Positions 9,930-17,937 of a stretch of 64,000 nucleotides of DNA are shown here, one piece after another. The translations under genes and the position numbers were made by a program. Source of the DNA: Pseudomonas luteola NBRC 103146 (GTDB taxonomy: Bacteria; Pseudomonadota; Gammaproteobacteria; Pseudomonadales; Pseudomonadaceae); assembly GCF_002091675.1 (NCBI RefSeq), contig NZ_BDAE01000012.1, positions 1-64,000 on the forward strand, in the 5' to 3' direction. Each line of letters begins with the position of its first letter. The stretch's first letter is position 1. Below the pieces are notes generated by a model. It did no database searches and was not told where the DNA came from. It saw nothing but the letters and a program-made list of their open reading frames with translations.

Positions 9930-10298
9930 ATGTCCAAGCTTGCAGAATTTCGTGCTGCCGAAGAACAATTAAAGGCCCAGCTACAGCTACTCGAATCTCT
10001 CAAAAACGATGAATCTCTACAGCGTGAAATCGAGTTTGAATCCAAGCTTCAAACACTGATGAGCGATTATGGCAAAAACCTGGGCGACATTATTGCCATT
10101 ATTGATCCGGGTTATTCTCGCAAACCACGTGGCTTGGTTGCGCACCCAGAAAAGGCGCCCCGCCGTGCACGCTCCGTCAAGCGTTACAAGCACCCTGAAA
10201 CAGGCGAAGTGATCGAGACCAAGGGCGGCAACCACAAGACGCTCAAAGCCTGGAAGGCTGAGCATGGTGCTGACGTGGTTGAAGGCTGGCTTCAGTAA
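9930..10298 (+). CDS. mvaT: MvaT-family H-NS-like xenogeneic silencer
   Basis: 122 residues. The N-terminal coiled coil MSKLAEFRAAEEQLKAQLQ gives oligomerisation, and the C-terminal half ending KGGNHKTLKAWKAEHGADVV is the MvaT DNA-binding domain. The basic linker PEKAPRRARSVK is typical. This family replaces H-NS in Pseudomonas and coats AT-rich foreign DNA. AAGG precedes the ATG by six bases. It stands alone next to an accessory region, so it could be the chromosomal MvaT, MvaU or an extra copy, which one window cannot decide. The family assignment is firm, the paralogue is not. Confidence 0.9.
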   Translation: MSKLAEFRAAEEQLKAQLQLLESLKNDESLQREIEFESKLQTLMSDYGKNLGDIIAIIDPGYSRKPRGLVAHPEKAPRRARSVKRYKHPETGEVIETKGGNHKTLKAWKAEHGADVVEGWLQ

Positions 10299-10311
10299 GT
10301 ACCACGCTTAT

Positions 10312-10350
10312 ACGGCTGCCTATTCAGCAACCTGCAGAGTAGGCGGCCGT
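10312..10350 (+). terminator. Probable mvaT terminator hairpin
   Basis: An eleven-base stem ACGGCTGCCTA / TAGGCGGCCGT with one G-U pair and a 17-base loop lies 13 bases after the mvaT stop. No T-run follows, so it may be a Rho-assisted end or a stabilising hairpin. Confidence 0.4.
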
Positions 10351-10370
10351 AACGCCCTATAGTGCTACTG

Positions 10371-10972
10371 CTAGAGCAAAGAGGGGTTAATACAAGGTAT
10401 TTTCGCAAGCCGGCCAGGCAACGCACGGTCATAGACATCGCCATCAATTTCCGACCTGGATAACACTTTTAATATCTGACCTGGCGTTGGTAATGTGGCC
10501 CGGCCGATATGGCTGGCATCGTCCCAAAGCCCAGAGCGAATAATAAATCTACTGCACTGAAAGTAGACAGCGTTAACGCTGCCCCGGATTACTGTTTTGG
10601 GTGCCTGGTTGTTTACAGCAAAACGCGAAAGAAGATCAGGCTAAAGAGTGATTTTAGCTGCCCCGTTTACACGAAGGGTCTCGCCTACACCAGGGAGAAG
10701 AAAAAGTAGTGCTACACGTGGATCCTGAATGATGTTGCGCAAGCTGTCGATTCGGTTATTCCCTCTTCGATCCGGTAGTAATGGCGTTCAACTATTTTCA
10801 ATATGTGTGACTCTGCGCGGTGAGGCATCAAGCCCCCAGGCACGGCAGTAGTATGGTTCGAAATAGATATAGCACTAGCGGCTTCAAAGATGGACGTAGC
10901 TCGTCCTAATGAGCACAGAACAATTTGAACGCTATTAGAACCTAATCGACAGACCACCAAAGTTCTAGACAA
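10371..10972 (-). pseudogene. Decayed pyridoxamine-phosphate-oxidase-like FMN-binding gene
   Basis: From 10775 down to the TAG at 10371-10373 the minus strand reads as the C-terminal two thirds of a PPOX-family protein. It includes PDRRGNNRIDSLRN, ALLFLLPGVGETLRVNG, YFQCSRFIIRSGLWDD and YDRALPGRLAK. An in-frame TAG at 10643-10641 interrupts it. Upstream, near 10785, one base is missing: the preceding frame ends SHILKIVER where the family has a comparable strand before (E)RTLLLPDR. The N-terminal part, frame from 10972, resembles the family only weakly (FEAAS). Full members have about 200 residues and probably reduce or bind small molecules through FMN. Two breaks plus weak N-terminal conservation indicate real decay. 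Confidence 0.75.
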
Positions 10973-11001
10973 TAGAGATTGTTTTTGGCCTGCTGAATCA
11001 T

Positions 11002-11349
11002 TTAGATCTGGACCTTCATTCCATAATCTTCGTCCTCAACCTGAAGAGCAGCAAATTGGAATTGGAGATCATGCTGAAGGTGCTCAATTAAAGCATTGGC
11101 AACTGCTAGTGCGTTTCGAGATGGTTTTTCTTTAGTGTACTGACCAAGCGAGCCTTGGAAGAAACGCGCCAATTCTTCGATAGCCTCATCGCTTAAGCCT
11201 AAGCAGCGCACACTTGAAGACTCATCCAAACCTCTATGCGCCTGTTGGTGAGCGAACTTGAAGGTAAACAGAAGACCGCCTTCTTGATATACGGTACTAG
11301 AAGCGGCTGCTAAGCCTTCCAAAAAACCAAGCGTACGGTCGCTAAGCAT
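11002..11349 (-). CDS. Hypothetical protein, possible integron cassette gene
   Basis: 115 residues, soluble and acidic, probably mostly helical (AIEELARFFQGSLGQY, NALAVANALIEHLQHDLQ). I do not recognise a family. It starts 18 bases after the end of an attC-like element (11367-11431) and reads in the same direction as the next gene, the arrangement expected of a second gene cassette. No attC-like sequence follows its stop, so its own recombination site may be lost. No clear ribosome-binding site is seen. The function is unknown. Confidence 0.55.
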   Translation of the reverse strand: MLSDRTLGFLEGLAAASSTVYQEGGLLFTFKFAHQQAHRGLDESSSVRCLGLSDEAIEELARFFQGSLGQYTKEKPSRNALAVANALIEHLQHDLQFQFAALQVEDEDYGMKVQI

Positions 11350-11366
11350 AAAATCTCTAATATTTT

Positions 11367-11431
11367 GGCTAAAGGGCGAGCTTCAGCCAGTCCCAGTGAG
11401 CGAAGCGAACGACCTTGAACACTGGTTAGGC
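11367..11431 (-). other. attC-like recombination site candidate
   Basis: Read on the minus strand, a 65-base element starts with the inverse core GCCTAAC (11431-11425). It continues with GTTCAAGG, the CGCTTCGC turn and GGCTGAAGCTC, and ends with TTTAGCC (11373-11367). These correspond in order to the R'', L'', L' and R' boxes of an integron attC site. The final core is degenerate compared with GTTAGGC. The stop codon of the upstream gene lies inside GCCTAAC, as is common in gene cassettes. Confidence 0.5.
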
Positions 11432-11803
11432 TCGACCGACAGGCTTAACGCTGGAGCTAATCGAATAGCTTGCTTCTTCGTGCACCGCTCTGAAATATAG
11501 CGAAATCGCTTCAGACAAACTTTGGATTTGGATGCTATTAAACTCCAGCGTGGCTAGCCGCCCAGGCGACCAGTCAACGAGCTGCCATGAGGGCAGTGCG
11601 GCAAATACTTGCTGTGCGAAGGCGTTGGGCGGCCGCTCTGAGCTATAGGCAAAGTCAACGATGTTACCGTATACGCTGACCCAGTGAATGGGCTTAGCAT
11701 CGCTACTTAGCGTTACGATCAAATGCGGATTTAAAGGTAGTAGGTCATCGGTGCTGCACTGAAGGGCCGCAGCAATGAGATGAGCGATATTTTTCTGATG
11801 CAT
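11426..11803 (-). CDS. Hypothetical protein in an apparent gene cassette
   Basis: 125 residues, soluble, with no family I recognise. The ATG at 11803 lies six bases after a GTTAGGC core site (11816-11810), and the TAA stop (11428-11426) is embedded in GCCTAAC, the start of an attC-like element. That tight packing, with almost no untranslated sequence on either side, is the hallmark of an integron gene cassette. Such cassettes often carry small proteins of unknown or defence-related role. An AGG immediately upstream is a weak translation signal. Nothing in the sequence reveals the activity. Confidence 0.65.
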   Translation of the reverse strand: MHQKNIAHLIAAALQCSTDDLLPLNPHLIVTLSSDAKPIHWVSVYGNIVDFAYSSERPPNAFAQQVFAALPSWQLVDWSPGRLATLEFNSIQIQSLSEAISLYFRAVHEEASYSISSSVKPVGRA

Positions 11804-11809
11804 CCTAAA

Positions 11810-11869
11810 GCCTAACTATTATTAGACGTCATGTGACGGATAACACGCTGGGCGCGTTTGACGGATAAC
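11810..11869 (-). other. attI-like site with two direct repeats
   Basis: On the minus strand two exact copies of GTTATCCGTCA (starting at 11869 and 11844, 25 bases apart) are followed 28 bases later by a GTTAGGC core (11816-11810). The layout resembles class 1 attI, which has spaced integrase-binding repeats upstream of a GTTAGGC core. The integrase gene would be expected next to it on the plus strand, but no intI frame is visible from 11870 to 12977. Confidence 0.4.
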
Positions 11870-12269
11870 CTTCCTTGTCATCTTCATTATTTCTGTCTAG
11901 GGAGAACGTTCGCGAGGTGCGCAGACTGTATAAGGGGATTATCCATCATGCAAGAGGAGCCCTCCTCCTGTAGTAAATTACCTCACTCAACCGGAACGAA
12001 ACGTGTCTATAGCGACAAGCAGAGAGGCGTTCGTTTAAAGCAGAAGCACCTGAACATACTGCACGGCTGGTTCGTGATGAATAGATTTACTCAAACGAAC
12101 TGCTTAGCCATACCTACTCAACGCAATGCCCTAACCTTAACGCACTGATCGTCAGGTTTGTGTCGAAGCGTGGTGCAGGTTATCTGAATAACCTGCACCA
12201 GCATTTCTTGCGATACGAAACGGACAGTCTTTACCGCATCGCGGCCAGGCTTTTAAACCATGTTGCCTT
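11870..12269. other. Region without a supported gene
   Basis: This is the side of the attI-like repeats where an integrase would be expected. Frames are open by chance on both strands, but none has family-like residues, a good start site or sensible composition. It probably holds decayed DNA. Confidence 0.4.
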
Positions 12270-12410
12270 TTACTTACCCAACACAACGCTACGCGCCGCG
12301 AGCCTCGCTTTCCTGAAGTCAAAGTGGATTCCCAAGGCTTTTGCCTTGGCCCGCGACTCTTCCATTAGAGCATTCAACTGTTCACGGCGCTGCTGGAGGG
12401 TAGTTGTCAT
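12270..12410 (-). CDS. Small 46-residue basic protein
   Basis: The frame MTTTLQQRREQLNALMEESR continues with AKAKALGIHFDFRKARLAA and ends at residue 46. The ATG at 12410 is preceded by GAGGTGA with six bases of spacing, one of the best ribosome-binding sites in the region. The sequence is helical and basic with an amphipathic N-terminal half, in the style of small nucleic-acid-associated proteins. I do not recognise the family. The plus-strand frame over the same bases has no start signal. Expression is likely, function unknown. Confidence 0.6.
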   Translation of the reverse strand: MTTTLQQRREQLNALMEESRAKAKALGIHFDFRKARLAARSVVLGK

Positions 12411-13027
12411 TATTCTCACCTCTATTGATGTTATCCATTCCCTTGGCGACTTTTGCTATCCCTACGTTCAATAGATAGGTAATTAGTGACTGGCCGCTAA
12501 ATGGTAGGACAGAGCCAAATTAAAAAGTTGCCTTGCTGAAAAAATAAGTTACGTAGCCTTTGATCGGAACCTGTACGAGTAAGCAGCTAAGGCTTACCTG
12601 CGACTGACTTTAAAGTCGTCAAATAGGGTCATGACTCTGCTATCAGATTTTCTATTTGGCTTTTGGCCAGCGCTTAAAGCCACTTTTAAGTCCCTTCCGT
12701 GACTGATTGTCCCCCTCTTGCATTATCCGTTTGCCGGTTCACAAATGCTGATAAGAAGAATTGAGCAAATCAGAGGTTTTCTAAAAAGGTAACTCACTGG
12801 CTAAAGCTATTCCTAGCTTTTGTATTTAAGGCTTAATGAGGCTGTGGTGTAAAACCTACACAAGCAGTTCCTGTCGCTCTATCTCAGGCCTTTCATAAAG
12901 GCTTCATGCGACGAGTCTAAAGTGTGGATGTGCTGACTTGCGGTCAGGCGCAGGCAGTTCATGTGCTTAAAGCAACATGGTAACTCCTGGCCACTTGTCC
13001 TGTAATAAACCCATGTGGAGAACATTA
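12411..13027. other. 617-base non-coding region with several hairpins
   Basis: AT-rich, no supported gene. Inverted repeats include TAAGC/GCTTA near 12591-12597, GACT/AGTC near 12603-12619 and CAAATAG/CTATTTG around 12619-12657. These could belong to a small RNA or to the leader of the following gene. The composition would suit MvaT binding. Confidence 0.35.
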
Positions 13028-14185
13028 GTGGACAAGGCTTACGAAGGAAAGAATGTACTGATCACCGGCGCTACGGGCTTTATTGGTTCGATGTTGCTCA
13101 AGACCCTGTTGGAAAAACTCGAAGGTGTCGGTCGGATTTACTGCCTTTATCATACAACGCCTCCTTCTCAAGCTTATGCTCATGACAAACGAGTCGTATG
13201 GATAAAGGGCGATATCAGGAAGGAAAATTGGGACATTGCCACCTCTTGGCTGCAGGAAATCAGGAAGGATGTGGACATTGTTTTCCACCTGGCTGCGTAT
13301 ACCCGTTGGGATACCGACATACAGGATCAGGTACACGCCAACACGCTGTCTGCTCTACAGGGTGCAACGCTTGTCGCTACCTTTGAAAAACGTGCACTAT
13401 TTTTGGTTACATCCAGCTATTGGGCACTATGTAATCGCTCAGCGACGGAGCATATTGAGGAACGAATCTATCAGGACTCAACGGCGGAATCTGAACTGGA
13501 AGAGATCGTCACGAAAGGAGGCAGCGCAAGGCTTAGTGAATGGCCTAATGCTTACGCCTATTCAAAGAATCTGATGGAACGCCTATTACACCAGCGCTAC
13601 CCTCACCTCCCTATTATGGTCGCGCGCATTACTTCAGTCACAGGCGCCTGGGCCTATCCAAGTAAAGGTTATTGCAATTTTTCCATCTCCCTGCCCGCTT
13701 TCATCCGATCCATTGCGCTTGGAGGCGTTAAACATTTCCCGGTATCCATGAAAACGGCGATCAACGACATGATCCCCGTGGATATTTGCGTCAATATGTT
13801 ATTGGCAAATGCCGTAGACCCTTCAAATAGCCTGTTTCAGGTTATCCATTGTTCATCCGCTACACGCAATATTCCTACATTGGGTCAGGTGGCTGAAATG
13901 GCTGGCCATATCAGCTATTTCGAGAATCAGTACGAGTTTGACGAGGCGTTGGCTCACCTGAATGAAAAACAGGCAAAGCTTAATAGAGTCATCGTTGAAG
14001 CGTATGGATTCGCGATGGAGAACCGCTTCATTTTCAACGATGCCCAGGTACGTCGGCCGTTGCAGTGGATGTCACAGGACGCTCTCGCCAAGTTTCCTAT
14101 TGATGTCGAAGAGCTGGAATGGACTGCCATAATTGCAGCGATGAAAAAGGAACTGTCCCTACTGGCGACTGCCAGGGCCGCGTAA
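13028..14185 (+). CDS. NAD(P)-binding reductase, fatty acyl-CoA reductase-like SDR
   Basis: 385 residues from a GTG at 13028, chosen because GGAG ends eight bases upstream and because the Rossmann motif then starts at residue 14. The upstream ATG at 12977 has no such signal. GATGFIG (14-20), the GDI turn, the AAYTRWD strand and the catalytic YAYSK (Y176, K180) mark an extended SDR of the NAD_binding_4 type. That group includes fatty acyl-CoA reductases and thioester reductase domains. The family reduces activated acyl groups to aldehydes or alcohols. No carrier protein, acyl ligase or wax synthase gene lies nearby. A nucleotide-sugar role is less likely but not excluded. A strong terminator follows. 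Confidence 0.75.
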   Translation: MDKAYEGKNVLITGATGFIGSMLLKTLLEKLEGVGRIYCLYHTTPPSQAYAHDKRVVWIKGDIRKENWDIATSWLQEIRKDVDIVFHLAAYTRWDTDIQDQVHANTLSALQGATLVATFEKRALFLVTSSYWALCNRSATEHIEERIYQDSTAESELEEIVTKGGSARLSEWPNAYAYSKNLMERLLHQRYPHLPIMVARITSVTGAWAYPSKGYCNFSISLPAFIRSIALGGVKHFPVSMKTAINDMIPVDICVNMLLANAVDPSNSLFQVIHCSSATRNIPTLGQVAEMAGHISYFENQYEFDEALAHLNEKQAKLNRVIVEAYGFAMENRFIFNDAQVRRPLQWMSQDALAKFPIDVEELEWTAIIAAMKKELSLLATARAA

Positions 14186-14203
14186 TCAGGGCTGACGGAA
14201 CTA

Positions 14204-14236
14204 AGGCGAGAGGACTTGAGTAATAACCTCTCGCCT
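14204..14236 (+). terminator. Intrinsic terminator of the reductase gene
   Basis: A perfect ten-base stem AGGCGAGAGG / CCTCTCGCCT is followed by ACTTTATTTTC. It starts 18 bases after the stop codon and fits a factor-independent terminator. Confidence 0.9.
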
Positions 14237-14542
14237 ACTTTATTTTCATATTGATCGAAATCGGGCCTACAACGGATAGAGAATTGCTACGCCGTTAAAC
14301 TCATCCATTCAATAACGTAGCGCGCTCATGTCTCACCTAGACTCCGTTGAGGACGCGCCCCACTCCGTAGCTGATCCGCTCCTGGTGCAGCTCAAATAAC
14401 CAAGTGCTTAGAGCTTCCCTTTGCACCAAAACCGCTGTTCAACCATCACGAATTGAACGAAGCCACACCGGAACGGGTCAGCTAAATAGCCTCGTCGTAC
14501 AGACCAGGCTACACCTATTTGAACTGCCTGGAGGTAATCTTT

Positions 14543-14992
14543 ATGGATAACAAAGCGGTAATTTCTGAGCTGAACGACTTGATTGAAACCTGTCTGGATG
14601 GCTACAAGGGGTTTCAGGAATGCGCCGATGACCTGAAGGATCCGAAACTCAAGTCAACCATGGCAGCCCGCGCACAGGATTGCAGCACAGCTGCAACCGA
14701 GCTTCAGCAACTCGTAACCAAGCTAGGCGGTGATCCGGAGCAAAAGGCCAGCGTATCGGGCGCCCTCCACCGCAAGTGGGTCGATATCAAATCGTCAATT
14801 ACAGGTAAGAGTGACGAAGCGATTTTAAATGAATGCGAGCGCGGCGAAGATGTCGCTCTCAAGAGCTACAAGCAGGCGCTTGAAAAGGATTTGCCTGCGG
14901 ATGTTCGCGCTGTCGTAGAGCGGCAGCTGCAAGGGGTGCAACGAAACCATGACCAGGTCAAGGCACTCAGAGACGCTGCACGAGCAAGCTAA
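14543..14992 (+). CDS. PA2169-family four-helix-bundle protein (DUF2383)
   Basis: 149 residues from the ATG at 14543, which follows GGAGGT at seven bases. The protein is all helical, with a ferritin-like arrangement and the family segments LNDLIETCLDGYKGFQ, AARAQDCSTAATEL and GALHRKWVDIKSSITGKSD. Members are stress-associated proteins of unknown biochemical role, common in Pseudomonas and related bacteria. It stands alone with its own promoter region. A hairpin with bulge (GCCG-AAAGAGA / TCTCTTT-CGGC, about 15002-15042) follows the stop. Confidence 0.88.
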   Translation: MDNKAVISELNDLIETCLDGYKGFQECADDLKDPKLKSTMAARAQDCSTAATELQQLVTKLGGDPEQKASVSGALHRKWVDIKSSITGKSDEAILNECERGEDVALKSYKQALEKDLPADVRAVVERQLQGVQRNHDQVKALRDAARAS

Positions 14993-15147
14993 GCCCTTAG
15001 GCGCCGCAAAGAGATGCCTTGCAAGAGGCTCTCTTTCGGCTCGGCTTTCAGCGGTGATGAGCACCTTCTACGACGCGTATATCAAGCAAAAATTGCTAGC
15101 ATTAATCTACGCTCCGCCAGCTCAACAGTAACCTGGGAGGCTGGGTA

Positions 15148-15411
15148 TCAATCACTGGCGTAGTTATAAAACTTGCTCAAGCGTCTCGCTCGTTCACTCT
15201 CGCTTTCTAGGGCATAAAGCCTGCGGTAGAACTGGCTGCGGTTTACCCCATTACTCTCACAGGCCTCGGTTACGGGTACACCTTTTATCAGAAAGTCTTC
15301 CAAGGCGCGAATAACCCGTTCCCCCCGGATGGAAGTACCCTCCAGTAACAGGTCAAAGTGCTCACGCTCAAGTGCTCCAGGTTTCAAGAAGGACAATGTA
15401 CGGGCGCGCAT
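15148..15411 (-). CDS. PapB/FocB-type adhesin regulator
   Basis: 87 residues. The centre HFDLLLEGTSIRGERVIRAL followed by DFLIKGVPVTEAC and NRSQFYRRL matches the PapB/FocB family, small DNA-binding proteins that control fimbrial operons in enterobacteria. No fimbrial genes are in the window, so the target is elsewhere or the gene is a remnant of one. An inverted repeat (15471-15489) lies 60 bases upstream and could be an autoregulatory operator. It sits at the right end of the accessory stretch. Confidence 0.75.
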   Translation of the reverse strand: MRARTLSFLKPGALEREHFDLLLEGTSIRGERVIRALEDFLIKGVPVTEACESNGVNRSQFYRRLYALESESERARRLSKFYNYASD

Positions 15412-15470
15412 GGCTCTCTCAGCAGTCTAATGACAGGTATGTGTAACAGGTAGGCGAGTAATCGTTGAGA

Positions 15471-15489
15471 TAGAGGCAGGTCGCCTCTA
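15471..15489. promoter_or_regulatory. Inverted repeat upstream of the PapB-like gene
   Basis: TAGAGGC, five bases, then GCCTCTA, a perfect seven-base inverted repeat 60 bases before the start codon. It could be an operator or a short hairpin. No direct evidence links it to the regulator. Confidence 0.35.
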
Positions 15490-15818
15490 GATACCACTAT
15501 ACCTGAGTTACCTTAATAGGTTATCAATAGTATAGCTTGTTTTTAGCAGATGGAACCTCCAGTTTCTGCTCTTCTGGTGTATCGAATGTTCAAGCCACAA
15601 TGCGGGTTAGAGGCCTGGTAAACCGCTTATAGCCTTGCAAGCTGAGATCTATACCTTAAATCACAGCGGCGCTATCCGAGTTGGAATTTGTCTGAGCGCT
15701 CATCACTAACAGTGACGTAAGGTTGAAGCAAGGCGTAATTAGCTACGCCTTGCTTCACTAGCCCACAATGGTTATGTACATAATCCTCAAACTTGATTCG
15801 TCTGGGATACGCTCTCCG
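15490..15818. other. Intergenic region between papB-like gene and ybaL
   Basis: About 330 bases with no gene I can support. It holds the ybaL terminator candidate at 15724-15757 and should hold the promoter of the PapB-like gene at its left end. Confidence 0.4.
15724..15757 (-). terminator. Long hairpin after ybaL
   Basis: A perfect 14-base stem, TGAAGCAAGGCGTA / TACGCCTTGCTTCA, with loop ATTAGC lies about 60 bases after the ybaL stop. The T-run on the minus strand is poor. It probably ends or protects the ybaL transcript. Confidence 0.6.
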
Positions 15819-17528
15819 TTACCGATGAGCTATCAACTCCACAAAACGAGTTGAAACATGACTTGCCATGCCCTTCGCCAGTTCCTCTTCCCCGAAGAAC
15901 ACCGTACCGACTCCATCCCGCCGCAGGAGCTGTGATTCATCCTCACTGTGAGTGCGAACGACAACCTCTACTTCTGGATTTAACGTTTTGGCGGTTTCTA
16001 CCATTTGGCGCGCGTTGAGTGGATCAGGAGTTGCGATGACCAGCATAGCGGCCTTGGCAATATGGGCCTGGATAAGCACAGCAGGGTCCGCAGCATCGCC
16101 GGAAACAGCCGCTTTGCCTTCCTTACGCAACTGATCCACCATTTCCCTGTTCTGCTCAGCAATGACGTAAGGAATCCCCTGTTCGTCCAATACCTTTGCT
16201 ATCCGCCGCCCAACTCGTCCATAACCAACTAGAACAATTTGGCGCTCCAGGTATTTACGGTCCGTATCCATGGGAAGTTCAGCATAAGGGTCCTGCCTAC
16301 TTTCAAGCTCGCGTGCAAACGACGAGCGCGCCAGCACCCAACGGCGTACGGGCTCGATCAGGGTAAACAATAGCGGATTGATCGCAATCGAGACGAGCGC
16401 ACCGGCCAATACCAAGCTCATCCCCTCCTGCGTTAGCAGCCCCAGCGTCAAACCGAGACCGCCTAATATGAAAGAGAACTCTCCTATCTGGGCAAGACTC
16501 GCAGCTACCGTCATGCCGGTAGTGAGCGGATAGCGTAGCGACAATGTGATAACCAGCGCTGCCAGCGATTTTCCCAGCACAATGATAGCCACAACGGCCA
16601 GCACATGGACCGGCTCCTGGACCAGGATCATGGGGTCGAACAGCATCCCTACGGATACAAAGAACAATACCGAGAAGGCGTCACGCAATGGCAAGGACTC
16701 TTCGGCAGCCCGATGGCTGAATTTGGACTCCCTCATTACCATACCGGCAAAGAAAGCACCCAACGCAAAAGATACATTAAAGAGCTTGGATGCACCGAAG
16801 GCAATACCGATGGCAATCGCGACGACCGCTAGCGTGAAGAGTTCGCGAGAGCCTGTTCGCGCCACTTGCCAGAGCAGCCATGGCAGCGCTCGGCGTCCGG
16901 CAATGAGCATCAGCGCGACGAAGGCAACGATCTGCAGGAGGGTTTTCCCAAGCGTTACCCAGAGTAGCCCGTCCTGCGCGGGCAATGCTTCGCTGGTACT
17001 ACCGAGCATGCCTGCCAGTGGAGGTAGCAGTACCAGCACCAGTACGGTTGCCAGATCTTCAACGACCAGCCAGCCGACGGCAATACGGCCGTTCATGCTG
17101 TCTAGCACTCCGCGCGCCTCCAATGCTTTAAGCAGCACGACAGTACTGGCACACGACAGGCAAAGACCAAAGATAAGGCCGTTACCCCAGCTCCAGCCCC
17201 ACCAGTGAGCCAGTACAGCGCCCAGTACCGTGGCGAGACTCATTTGTACGATAGCGCCAGGAATGGCGATGCGCTTGACCGAAAGCAGGTCACCAATGGA
17301 AAAGTGCAGCCCTACGCCAAACATCAGCAGCATCACACCAATCTCGGAAAGCTCCGAGGCGATGTGCATGTCAGCAACAAAACCGGGTGTGGACGGGCCA
17401 ATGAAAATGCCTGCCAACAAATAACCAATCAGTGCGGGTATTCGCATCTTTTCGGCCAAAAAGCCCAGTATCAACGCGACAACAAGTCCCGCAGCAATCG
17501 TCGTAATAAGGGGAATGTTGTGCTCCAT
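15819..17528 (-). CDS. ybaL: Kef-type cation:proton antiporter YbaL
   Basis: 569 residues from the ATG at 17528, which has AAGGAG six bases upstream. The longer frame to 17558 has no such signal. The first 390 residues form a CPA2 antiporter domain of about twelve helices. A RCK N-terminal domain with YGRVGRRIAKVLDEQ (NAD-binding Rossmann) follows, and the order and length match E. coli YbaL. It probably exchanges K+ or Na+ for protons at the inner membrane and is gated by a nucleotide. No glutathione-gating ancillary protein (KefF/KefG) is adjacent. Confidence 0.92.
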   Translation of the reverse strand: MEHNIPLITTIAAGLVVALILGFLAEKMRIPALIGYLLAGIFIGPSTPGFVADMHIASELSEIGVMLLMFGVGLHFSIGDLLSVKRIAIPGAIVQMSLATVLGAVLAHWWGWSWGNGLIFGLCLSCASTVVLLKALEARGVLDSMNGRIAVGWLVVEDLATVLVLVLLPPLAGMLGSTSEALPAQDGLLWVTLGKTLLQIVAFVALMLIAGRRALPWLLWQVARTGSRELFTLAVVAIAIGIAFGASKLFNVSFALGAFFAGMVMRESKFSHRAAEESLPLRDAFSVLFFVSVGMLFDPMILVQEPVHVLAVVAIIVLGKSLAALVITLSLRYPLTTGMTVAASLAQIGEFSFILGGLGLTLGLLTQEGMSLVLAGALVSIAINPLLFTLIEPVRRWVLARSSFARELESRQDPYAELPMDTDRKYLERQIVLVGYGRVGRRIAKVLDEQGIPYVIAEQNREMVDQLRKEGKAAVSGDAADPAVLIQAHIAKAAMLVIATPDPLNARQMVETAKTLNPEVEVVVRTHSEDESQLLRRDGVGTVFFGEEELAKGMASHVSTRFVELIAHR

Positions 17529-17714
17529 AGAACTCCTTCTAACGTGTCCAGTATTCATCCGCTAGATATGAGCATAACTGGCCGGACTTTCATTCACCCT
17601 TACTGATTGGATAAAAAAATGTCCTTTCATTACAGGATGTTAATGGCATCCTTTCGGTATGGGTAATAGTTTGATGGACAATGCAAGGTTCCGTGCCCGC
17701 GTACGGGTTCAGGC

Positions 17715-17846
17715 TTGAGCGGCCTTTACTTCCTTATAAAGACGAAGATTGGAACAAACTACGCTGCGATAGGTATTTTGAGCGCTGTCATGTTTGCTTT
17801 TGGTGGTTATCTTGACTACAGGAATTTCCAAAAGGAAAAGCAATAA
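17715..17846 (+). CDS. Possible 43-residue single-helix membrane protein
   Basis: A frame starting at TTG 17715 reads LSGLYFLIKTKIGTNYAAIG, then a hydrophobic helix ILSAVMFAFGGY and a charged tail DYRNFQKEKQ. The residue pattern is protein-like, but there is no strong ribosome-binding site and the start is uncertain. It would be a small inner-membrane protein of unknown role. It lies between ybaL and the exporter gene. Confidence 0.3.
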   Translation: MSGLYFLIKTKIGTNYAAIGILSAVMFAFGGYLDYRNFQKEKQ

Positions 17847-17889
17847 AAAGTTAGCCGAGACCTCTAGTTAGGGGCGAACAAACTCAGCG

Positions 17890-17922
17890 ACTCCAAGAGG
17901 CAAGCAGATTGCCCCTTGGAGT
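17890..17922 (-). terminator. Terminator hairpin of the exporter gene
   Basis: ACTCCAAGAGGCAA / TTGCCCCTTGGAGT, a 14-base stem with one mismatch and a five-base loop, lies 16 bases after the stop at 17938. No T-run is evident. Confidence 0.6.
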
Positions 17923-17937
17923 ACGTTAGATGTCGGC

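Noticed and set aside
10509-10709. Plus-strand 66-codon open frame
   Set aside because: It overlies the PPOX pseudogene, which gives a recognisable family reading on the other strand.
11858-12148. Plus-strand 96-codon frame that could have been an integrase start
   Set aside because: No tyrosine-recombinase residues, no ribosome-binding site, and it overlaps the attI-like repeats.
12160-12474. Plus-strand 104-codon frame
   Set aside because: It covers the 46-codon minus-strand gene, which has a far better start signal.
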